Assembly (NCBI RefSeq): GCF_033449965.1
Contig: NZ_CP137761.1
Span: 496,001-560,000 of the forward strand
Direction of reading: 5' to 3'
Length of the DNA stretch: 64,000 nucleotides
Origin: Bacillus sp. T3
Lineage (GTDB): Bacteria > Bacillota > Bacilli > Bacillales > Cytobacillaceae
Shown: positions 35,258-43,510 of the stretch, piece after piece
Layout of the letters: each line of letters starts with the position of its first letter
Position numbering within the stretch: position 1 is the stretch's first letter
Position numbers and translations under genes: made by a program
Notes under the pieces: generated by a model
What the model was told of the DNA's origin: nothing
Database searches by the model: none
Seen by the model: the letters and a program-made list of their open reading frames with translations, nothing else

Positions 35258-36799
35258 ATGACCACCAACTATTTATTAGGAATCGATTTGGGGACCCAGT
35301 CTTTAAAGGTGGGCATTTATAACGAAACTGGAACATTACTTTTGAGTGAAAGTTCCGCATACCGAACAAACCATACCCAAGCTGGATTATCTGAGCAAAA
35401 TCCAAATGATTGGTGGCAAGCTCTTAAGGATGTATTAGCAAAAGCGAAGGAAAAGATCGATTTGGGATTAATTAGTGGAATATCACTTTGTGCGACTTCC
35501 TCAACGGTTGTTTTAACGGATAAATCCTACCAACCGGTTGCACCTGCACAGTGTTGGATGGATCAAAGGTCGGTGGACGAAGAAGAGGAGATTAATCGTA
35601 ATACCAATCCAGTTGTGGAAGAGCGCTTGCTTTTTTCGGGAAAAAAGACCTCTGTTGAATGGATGACCACGAAGTCACTCTGGCTCAAGCGTCATTATGA
35701 TTTGTCCGACAAATATATTCTCGAGCAAATTGATTGGATGAACTACATGTTGACTGGAGAAGTGGTTGCCTCTAAATGCAATGCGACCTGCAAATGGAAT
35801 TACGTTGACCATCTTGGCGGTTTTTCTGAGCCATTTTTCCAAGAAATCGGTTTAGACGGTATTACTAATCATTGGCCAAGCCGAGTTCTAAAGGTTGGCG
35901 AAAAGGTGGGAGAAATTACAGAACATGTCGCTTTTGAACTTGGAATAACAGCGGGTACACCCGTATTTCAAGGCGGAATTGACGCCCATATCGGAATGAT
36001 TGGGTCTGGTGCTTTAGAGAATGGGCACTTAAGCATGATTACTGGAACAAGCTTTGTTCACTTAATGCACCACGATCATCCTATTTTCAATGATTCTTTG
36101 TGGGGGCCGTATGATTCTCCGTTGATTGATGGTCATTGGTTGCTTGAAGGGGGCCAATTATCATGCGGGTCGATTATTACGTGGTTTCTCAATGAATTTT
36201 ATTCTGGACGTTCAGATTTTAATGAAATATTTGCAGAGCTAGAAAAAAATATGGAAGACATCGAGGTGGGAAGTGAAGGATTGATTGTCCTAGACAGTTG
36301 GAAAGGAAATCGGACACCCTATAAAACGCCTTATGCATCTGGAGCATTTATCGGACTTACGCTTTCGCACACAAAATTTCATATCTATCGTGCGATATTA
36401 GAGTCAATCGCATTTGGGACAAAAAACGTAATTGAGACGTTTAAAAATTCCTCCATCCCAGTTAAAAAAATTATTGCTGGGGGAGGTGGAACGAAAAACA
36501 CTGGTTGGATGCAGATGATAAGTAATGTGACAGGACTTCCTATTTATATACCAAAAGATGAGGAAGCCGGCACAAAAGGGGCTGCCATTATTGCTGCGTA
36601 TGGAATTGGATTATTTCCTTCTATTAAACAAGCATCCAATCAAATGGTCACGATGCAAAAAGTATTTGAACCCGATCTGAATAAAACGGCTCAGTATGGG
36701 GATATTTTCCAAATCTATCTAGAGTTAAATCAACTTCTATTTCCAATCATGAGAAAAATAAAAGAAGGAAAGGGGGAAAGTCATGAAATATGTACTTGA
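35258..36799 (+). CDS. FGGY-family carbohydrate kinase
   Basis: 513 residues. N-terminal ATPase-fold motif GIDLGTQSLKVGIYNE; QCWMDQRS substrate loop; GTPVFQGGIDAHIGMIGSGAL with the catalytic Asp; IAGGGGTKNTGWMQMISNV near the adenosine site; and KDEEAGTKGAAIIA at the end. FGGY kinases phosphorylate xylulose, ribulose, glycerol or related sugars. The substrate cannot be read off. The gene overlaps the following ATPase gene by 17 bases and begins six bases after the dehydrogenase. Confidence 0.85.
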   Translation: MTTNYLLGIDLGTQSLKVGIYNETGTLLLSESSAYRTNHTQAGLSEQNPNDWWQALKDVLAKAKEKIDLGLISGISLCATSSTVVLTDKSYQPVAPAQCWMDQRSVDEEEEINRNTNPVVEERLLFSGKKTSVEWMTTKSLWLKRHYDLSDKYILEQIDWMNYMLTGEVVASKCNATCKWNYVDHLGGFSEPFFQEIGLDGITNHWPSRVLKVGEKVGEITEHVAFELGITAGTPVFQGGIDAHIGMIGSGALENGHLSMITGTSFVHLMHHDHPIFNDSLWGPYDSPLIDGHWLLEGGQLSCGSIITWFLNEFYSGRSDFNEIFAELEKNMEDIEVGSEGLIVLDSWKGNRTPYKTPYASGAFIGLTLSHTKFHIYRAILESIAFGTKNVIETFKNSSIPVKKIIAGGGGTKNTGWMQMISNVTGLPIYIPKDEEAGTKGAAIIAAYGIGLFPSIKQASNQMVTMQKVFEPDLNKTAQYGDIFQIYLELNQLLFPIMRKIKEGKGESHEICT

Positions 36800-38267
36800 A
36801 ATGAAAGACATTTCAAAGTCATTCCCAGGTGTTAAAGCATTGCAGAATGTAAATTTTTCTGTTAAGCCAGGTGAAGTCCACTGCTTAATTGGTGCTAACG
36901 GCGCAGGAAAATCCACGTTAATGAAAATTTTATCCGGTGTCTATACAATGGACGAAGGACAAATTCTATTAAATGGAACAGTAGTGAAATTAACTTCACC
37001 ATCTGAAAGTAAAGCACAGGGTGTTGCGACCATCTATCAAGAGCTTTCCCTTGTTGAAGACTTAAGTATTGCTGAAAATATTTTTCTTGGAGATTATTTA
37101 AAGCCAAAAGGCGGCTTTATTACTTGGAGCAAAGTAAATAGTAGAGCGAAAGAATTTTTTGCCTTACTTGGACTCACTCTCTCTCCTAACCTATTAGTGA
37201 GAGATTTGAGTATGGGCTTAAAGCAAATGACTGAAATCGCGAAGGCAATTGCTTCTGATTGTAAAATTATTGTAATGGATGAACCATCCACAGCCCTATC
37301 AGGTGATGAGGTAAATAAACTATTTGATGTTGTGAGATTGCTAAAAAAACAGGGCTACACCATCATTTATATTTCACATAAATTAGATGAATTATATGCT
37401 ATTGGCGATCGCGTAACCGTTCTTCGAAATGGTGAGTGGATAATCACCGAGGAGATTAAGGATGTCAGCCAGCCAGAGCTCATCCAGCATATTACCGGGA
37501 GAAGAATCGAAAGGCAGAGTAAAGATCAAATTTTTGAACAGAAAGAGGAGTACTTAAAAATCCATAAATTCTCAAACAACAAGTTGAAAGGGGTTTCATT
37601 TTCAGTTGGAAAGGGAGAAACCCTAGGGCTATATGGGCTAGTTGGATCTGGAAGAACAGAGCTGCTCCGGGCGATATATGGGGCAGACAAAATTGTCGAT
37701 GGTCAGCTTTTCATAGACGGAAAGAAAAAGAAGATCATCTCACCTGAAAAAGCAGTAGATGAAGGAATGGGATTCGTTCCGGAAAATCGAAAAACTGAGG
37801 GAGTTATATTAGATTTATCAATTCAAGAAAATGCTTTTCTGCCATCGTTAAATCGTTATTCGAAAAACAGGTTCATCCAAAACAAGAAAATAAAAGAGTC
37901 GATGCTAGAGGCGATTAAGAAATTAAGTATAAAGGCCCCTAGTCCAGACACTGAAATTCGTAATCTTAGTGGAGGAAATCAACAAAAAGTTATTATTTCA
38001 AAATGGCTAATAAACCAATCAAAATTATTATTATTTGATGAACCAACCCAAGGGATCGACATCGGGGCAAAAGATGAAATCTATAAAATAATGAAAGAGT
38101 TAGCTTCTCAAGGAACCAGTATCATCGTGGCTTCCTCTGAAATTGATGAGTTGTTAGCTATTTGCGATCGAGTGCTCGTGATGTTTGAAGGAAAGGTGAT
38201 CAAAGAATATTCATCCCCCACTAATTATAAAAGTGAGATTTTGAACGCGGCTGTATCGGGTTCTTAA
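36783..38267 (+). CDS. Ribose-type sugar ABC transporter, duplicated ATP-binding protein
   Basis: 494 residues with two ABC domains, like RbsA. First domain: Walker A GANGAGKST, signature LSMGLKQM, Walker B IIVMDEPS. Second: degenerate Walker A GLVGSGRTE, signature LSGGNQQK, Walker B LLLFDEPT. The unequal second site is normal for this family. Middle gene of the operon, with the permease 23 bases downstream. Confidence 0.9.
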   Translation: MKYVLEMKDISKSFPGVKALQNVNFSVKPGEVHCLIGANGAGKSTLMKILSGVYTMDEGQILLNGTVVKLTSPSESKAQGVATIYQELSLVEDLSIAENIFLGDYLKPKGGFITWSKVNSRAKEFFALLGLTLSPNLLVRDLSMGLKQMTEIAKAIASDCKIIVMDEPSTALSGDEVNKLFDVVRLLKKQGYTIIYISHKLDELYAIGDRVTVLRNGEWIITEEIKDVSQPELIQHITGRRIERQSKDQIFEQKEEYLKIHKFSNNKLKGVSFSVGKGETLGLYGLVGSGRTELLRAIYGADKIVDGQLFIDGKKKKIISPEKAVDEGMGFVPENRKTEGVILDLSIQENAFLPSLNRYSKNRFIQNKKIKESMLEAIKKLSIKAPSPDTEIRNLSGGNQQKVIISKWLINQSKLLLFDEPTQGIDIGAKDEIYKIMKELASQGTSIIVASSEIDELLAICDRVLVMFEGKVIKEYSSPTNYKSEILNAAVSGS

Positions 38268-38289
38268 GCTTATCTCAAGGAGGCCCTTT

Positions 38290-39273
38290 ATGATTACGAA
38301 TACACAATCAATAGAAGTAGAAGTATCGAAACAAAGAAATTTTAATATTTTAGATTTTATCAAAAAGTACAATCTATTCTTTATTTTTGTTGGGTTTCTC
38401 TTAATTGGAAGTATACTCTCTGATAAATTCCTAACGACACAAAATATACTAAACGTGTTTCAACAATCAGCATTCGTAGGAATTGTCGCGATCGGTATGA
38501 CGTTTGTTATCCTGGTGGCTGGTATTGATCTTTCTGTTGGTGCAGTCCTTGCGCTTTCAGGAATGCTTGTTTCGATTATGCTCACAAAGGGGTTGAACCC
38601 AGGCCTAGCGATTTTGCTTACTATTTTGGCTGGGGCTATCATGGGCTTCATTAGTGGGTTCATCTCCACGAAATTTAAGGTACCTGCGTTTATCGCGACA
38701 CTTGCTATGATGGTGAGTGCGCGAGGTTTTGCACTACTAACAACCGATGGAGAGCCAATCTATGATTTGCCACCTGTTTTTACCGCACTAGGAGATAGTG
38801 TGATGGGAAATATACCTGTCCCGGCAATTATCTGGATTGTGTTTACCATTATCGCCATTATCGTATTAAAATTCACGACATTTGGTCGGAAATTTTACGC
38901 AGTAGGTGGGAATGCGGAGTCCGCGCGTTTATCAGGTATTTCAGTGGAAAAGTATATTACGTTCACATTTATTATCTCTGGTACGCTGGCTGCGGCAGCT
39001 GGGGTGCTCATGTCAGCCTGGCTAACAGTAGGGCAGCCCACAGCAGGTAATGGGCTCGAATTAGATGCCATCGCAGCAGTCGTCATTGGTGGCACAAGTT
39101 TAGCCGGGGAAAAGGTAGTATTGGCGGAACTTTCATTGGGGTTTTAATCATGAGCATGATTGTAAATATATTTAATCTATTAGGTCTTTCATCGTATTAT
39201 CAATCGATCTTTATGGGACTGATCATTGTCATTGCTCTAATTATGAACCAATTGATGACAAATAAAAAATAGG
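38290..39273 (+). pseudogene. Ribose-type sugar ABC transporter, permease, one frameshift
   Basis: About 327 residues after repair, with ~10 transmembrane helices. RbsC/XylH pattern: GMTFVILVAGIDLSVGAVLALSGML, VPAFIATLAMMVSARG, YAVGGNAESARLSGI (EAA-like loop) and ELDAIAAVVIGGTSLAG. The frame breaks in GCCGGGGAAAAGG (~39102). Adding one G gives LAGGKGSIGGTFIGVLIMSM, and the frame then runs on to TAG at 39271-39273. The ordinary family length and the G-run suggest a sequencing deletion. Confidence 0.85.
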
Positions 39274-39284
39274 GGGCAACATTA

Positions 39285-40277
39285 ATGAGAAAAAATATCA
39301 AATTTTTAGCGATTCTAATGGTTTTAGTTCTGGTCCTAACAGCTTGTAGCAGCAAGAGCAGCACGAGCGATGGAGAGAAGAGTAAAGAAAAAGAAGACAA
39401 ACTAGTCATTGGTTTTTCCCAGGTAACACTTGAATCTCCATTTTACACATCATTAGTGGACGGTGCCAAACAAGAAGCTGAAAAGCAAGGCGTGGAACTG
39501 ATCGTTGTCGATGCACAAAATGATATTGAAAAGCAGAATGCAGATGTGCAGTCGTTGATCACTAAAGGTATTGATGTTTTACTCATTAACCCAGTAAATC
39601 CATCTGCGGTTTCACCAGCATTAAAGGCAGCAGAACGTGCTAACATTCCTGTTATTACCATTGACCGAAATACAAAGGAAGAAGTCTTATCTTATATTGG
39701 TCGAGACAACACAGCAATGGGTAGAGAAGCTGGAAAAAAGGCAGTTGAATTACTTGGTGGTACGGGGAAAGCAAAAGGGAAAATTATTGAAATCCAAGGT
39801 GATGCCGGTGGAACCGTTATGCAAGCTCGTCACGGTGGTTTCCATGAGATTGTAGGCAAGGAATCTGGGATTGAAGTGGTCGAAGGACCATATAGTAACT
39901 ATATTCGTGCCGAAGCAGTAGCGGCCATGCAAGATTTATTGCAAGCTCATCCAGATGTAAATCTAGTCTATGCACATAATGATGATATGGCTCTTGGTGC
40001 CATGCAAGTGCTTGAAAAAGCAGGCAAGCTAGAAAACGTACAGATTATAGGGATTGATGGATTAATGGAAGCAGTCAAACAAATCAAAGGTGGGAAATAT
40101 AAAGCAACGGTTATCAATGATCCTATTTCATTGGGAACATTAGCTATTGAAACAGCTGTTAAAGCAGGTAATGGCGAAGATGTAGAAAAGTATGTTGACG
40201 GTGGAACTGGACTAATCGATGAGAGCAATGTCGATAAATATTTAGACGATACGAAAAAGTTTGCAGAAATTAAATAA
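39285..40277 (+). CDS. Ribose-type sugar ABC transporter, substrate-binding lipoprotein
   Basis: 330 residues. Signal peptide with lipobox LVLTAC (Cys ~21), then Ser/Lys linker, then type I periplasmic-binding fold: KLVIGFSQVTLESPFYTSLVDGAKQEAEKQG, DVLLINPVNPSAVSPALKAA, IPVITIDRNT, YAHNDDMALGAMQVLE and IIGIDGLMEAVKQI. Asp/Arg/Asn residues of the sugar site are in the expected places (RxxTAMG, NDDMA). GGGGGCAA ribosome site. The exact sugar is not readable. Confidence 0.9.
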   Translation: MRKNIKFLAILMVLVLVLTACSSKSSTSDGEKSKEKEDKLVIGFSQVTLESPFYTSLVDGAKQEAEKQGVELIVVDAQNDIEKQNADVQSLITKGIDVLLINPVNPSAVSPALKAAERANIPVITIDRNTKEEVLSYIGRDNTAMGREAGKKAVELLGGTGKAKGKIIEIQGDAGGTVMQARHGGFHEIVGKESGIEVVEGPYSNYIRAEAVAAMQDLLQAHPDVNLVYAHNDDMALGAMQVLEKAGKLENVQIIGIDGLMEAVKQIKGGKYKATVINDPISLGTLAIETAVKAGNGEDVEKYVDGGTGLIDESNVDKYLDDTKKFAEIK

Positions 40278-40293
40278 ATGGGGCTGATTATGA

Positions 40294-40975
40294 ATGGATT
40301 TGCAAAAATATATTGATCATACTTTGTTGAAAGCAGATGCCCCTATAGAGGCAATTGAAAAATTGTGTGCGGAAGCAGCAGAACACCAATTTGCTTCCGT
40401 ATGCGTTAATCCAAAGTATGTAAAAAAAGCTAGTGAGCTATTAATAAATACTGGTGTAAAAGTCTGTACAGTAATCGGCTTTCCGCTTGGTGCAAATGTA
40501 ACTGAAACAAAAATATTTGAGGCAAAGCTGGCTCTTGAACATGGTGCCACAGAATTAGACTATGTTCTTTCTGTTAGCGATATAAAAAATGGTGATTTTG
40601 CTAGTGTCGAGGCTGAGATGGAAGCATTTGTAGCGATAAAAGAGGAAAATCAGAGCATAATCATTAAAGTCATCCTTGAGACCTGCTATTTAACTGAAGA
40701 AGAAGTAGTGAAAGTTTGCCAAATAGCGAAAAAAGTAAAAATTGATTTTGTAAAAACTTCCACAGGATTTGGACCCAGGTGGTGCTAAAGAAAGCATGGT
40801 TTCTTTAATGAAAGAAACCGTCGGGTCAGAAGTAGCAGTAAAAGCTTCAGGTGGAATTCGAACTAAAAGTGATGCAGAAAAATTCATCCAGCTCGGAGCA
40901 ACTAGAATTGGTACTAGCAATGGAGTATCGATTGTAGGCACCGTAGACGAACCTGTTGAAACTTCAGGGTACTAA
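40294..40975 (+). pseudogene. deoC: Deoxyribose-phosphate aldolase, one frameshift
   Basis: About 226 residues after repair (B. subtilis DeoC 223). YIDHTLLKADA at the start; VIGFPLGAN; ELDYVLSV; FVKTSTGF with the Schiff-base lysine; VKASGGIRT with the second catalytic lysine; GTSNGVSIV at the end. The break is in GGACCCAGGTGG (~40773). One base less gives GFGPGGAKESM. It cleaves deoxyribose-5-phosphate to glyceraldehyde-3-phosphate and acetaldehyde. In this operon it acts last, after import, oxidation or reduction, and phosphorylation. The TGF-GPGGA loop differs from the usual TGFSTGGAT, so the substrate may be a variant. Confidence 0.85.
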
Positions 40976-41087
40976 ATAGTTAAACATTACCTTTTATGAA
41001 AGATTTCAATTGTTGAAGAAACTATTCTAGTGAGATAAATATAATGAACCGTATGTGATGACCTTACCGTACGGATCTGTTAGGAGG

Positions 41088-41122
41088 GGCGCATGAATAA
41101 ATTCATGCGCCTACTCTATTTT
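41088..41122 (+). terminator. Terminator of the sugar operon
   Basis: GGCGCATGAAT pairs with ATTCATGCGCC around an AA loop, followed by TACTCTATTTTT. It lies 110 bases past deoC. Confidence 0.75.
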
Positions 41123-41402
41123 TAAAAATTTCGATTATTTCTTCTAATGTTTCTTTAATATTAACTTGTTGAATTTCTTTATCTTTTGCAGATATTTTAC
41201 CTTCGGGTTTAAGTTGTGCTTCTAATGTATAATCACTCTTTTCCCAAATACACTCCGGTTTTAATAACTCAGTAAAACAAGATAGCAACCCCTAGGCTTG
41301 ACTATTTTACAAAAATTCATCTGATTATTCAAAAAAGATAGTTTGTTTATGACTTAACTCACATACAAATCGTGTCAGATAATTTAAACTATTAAAAAAC
41401 TA

Positions 41403-43115
41403 TTGAATGTGGTGAATAGATTGATTGATGTTAAAGAGAAGACGGGTTCAGGATTGCTAGTAGAATCATTGATTAAGAATGGAGTTAGGGATATTTTTGG
41501 GTGTCAAAGTGATAGATTTATGTCATTCCCTCAAATTATTTCAGATTATTCAGATGCAAAATACATACAATTAAAACATGAGCAGGCTGCAGTTCATGCA
41601 GCTGACGGTTACGCAAGAGCAACTGGGAAGCCTGGAGTGGTCCTTCTAAGTACGGCTTCAGGTGTGACGAATGGTGTGACCAGGAATTGCAACTGCTTAT
41701 AGCGACTCAGTACCACTTGTTGTTGTCACTGTACTGTCCAATTTTAACAAAATGACGAGGGAATCAAGCTCGGAACTAAATTTTACTGGTGTAAATGTTC
41801 CGATTACGAAGCATATCTTTACGATTACTAACGTTGATGAAATCCAAATGATCATACAGCAAGCTGTCCAGGTAGCTGCTGAAGGGCGACCTGGTCCAGT
41901 GATCGTTGAAATAACTGATGGGGTACTCGCCCAACCTACACTGTTAAGCTGTTTTGATCTTCCAAATCCAAAACCGGCTGAAGCCTGTAAAAATGGCAAA
42001 CGATAAAGCGTTCGCCAAGGCTGTTGAACTGATTGAACAGGCTAAGAAACCTGTGTTTTTCATTGGTGGTGGCGTAATCAGTTCCAGGTGCGGCAGAGGT
42101 TTTACGAGAGATTATCGAGCTGACAGGGATTCCAGTGGTCAGTTCATTAATGGGGCTTGGGGCGATGCGGGCAGCTGATCGTAATCACTTAGGAATGCTA
42201 GGAATGCATGGAACCTTTGCTTCAAACAAGGCAGTCCATCAAAGTGATCTATTGGTATCAATTGGAGTTCGGTTCAGCGATCGAGTAACTGGAAAAATCA
42301 GTGGTTTTTCACCAAAATCGAAAAAAATCCATGTGGATATTGATCCTGCTGAAATTAACAAAATCATACAGGTTGATTTGCCAATTGTTAGTGATGCGAA
42401 TGATTTCCTTCAGTTTGTAAAAGAAAATCTTGATTTTGAACAGACCCAGTCAAACATCAAGGAATGGGCCGGGGTGACTTCGACGATGAAACGGATAGTC
42501 CCTCGTTTTGATAAATCCAATAGTATTTTGAGACCGCAAACGGTTATCCGGATGCTCGATGAATTTTCAGGTGAAGACACGGTTGTGGTTACTGATGTGG
42601 GACAGCATCAAATTTGGACCGCTAACCATTATCATTTTACAAAACCAAGAACGCTTGTGACATCTGGTGGATTAGGGACGATGGGTTATGGGCTGCCGGC
42701 AGCGATTGGAGCGATGGTTGGCAGTCCGATGAAGGAGGTTGTTTGTGTTTCTGGGGATGGAAGCTTTCAAATGAATCTCCAGGAATTGATTACGGCTGTT
42801 CATTATAAGCTTCCAATAAAAATCGCAATTATGAACAACGGGTATTTGGGCATGGTGCGCCAATGGCAGGAAATGTTCTATGATCGTCGTTATTCTTCAG
42901 TAAAAATGACCTCGCCAGATTTTGTTAAACTTGCTTGTGCCTATGGGGTTGAAGGCTATCGCGCTAATACAGAGGATGAAGCAAGGGAAGTTATCATGAA
43001 AGCCTTTCTTCACGACGGCCCAGCATTAATGGAGTTCAATGTAATCGAAGAGGAAAACGTCTACCCAATCGTCCCACCAAATCACAGCAACGACCAGCTT
43101 ATTTTGTCAAAGTAA
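41403..43115 (+). pseudogene. Acetolactate-synthase-like TPP enzyme, three frameshifts
   Basis: About 570 residues after repair, the length of IlvB/AlsS. The N-terminal TPP domain has KHEQAAVHAADGYARATG (catalytic Glu in the usual place), but GCQSDRF replaces the normal FGYPGGA and ASGVTN replaces GPGATN. The central domain reads FFIGGG...SSLMGLGAM. The C-terminal TPP-binding motif GDGSFQMNLQE...NNGYLGMVRQWQ is complete. The frame breaks at CCAGG (~41680), in a segment between 41965 and 41995, and again at CCAGG (~42081). It may be a genuine ALS relative with an unusual active site. The start is a weak TTG. Not in an ilv operon. Confidence 0.75.
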
Positions 43116-43510
43116 CGGAAGCATTCTGGATGATTCTTGTGCTTCCAACGATTGCTATAATCTGATTCGATACTACATGTTTTGTATGAGATTTTGTGGT
43201 GGTCAAGTAAACAGAATAGTAACATTGAGCAGAAGCTTGTATCGGTAATGATCGAAACAATCTCTGCTTTTTGTTTGGGAAGGAAAGGATTAATTTGTAT
43301 TTACCTTGATGATGATCTTTTTTGGTCACGCAAATCAAAAGTAATTTGCATTTTTCTTCCTTAAAAAAATTTTAAATTTATCAAAAACAATCAAAAAAAA
43401 TCAAATAAAAAATGGTAATATAAATCTAATTGTTAAATATTTTTTTTACTAGATAAACACCCAATCACACTATTAAAAAAACTAACTTAGAATTTTGCAG
43501 GAGGATTAAC
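43116..43510. other. Intergenic region upstream of the chemoreceptor
   Basis: About 390 bases with no convincing gene. It is AT-rich (TTAAAAAAATTTTAAATTT near 43370) and probably carries the chemoreceptor promoter. Short open frames here have no ribosome sites. Confidence 0.5.

Noticed and set aside
41103..41288. 61-residue minus-strand open frame
   Set aside because: It overlaps the sugar-operon terminator, starts with TTG after CCCCTAGG without a ribosome site, and matches no family I know. It could be a gene fragment, but I cannot support it.
341..42085. Programmed ribosomal frameshifting at the CCNGG sites
   Set aside because: None of the sites has a slippery heptamer with a stop or a downstream pseudoknot, they lie in unrelated genes, and several genes need more than one shift. 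Sequencing error fits better.
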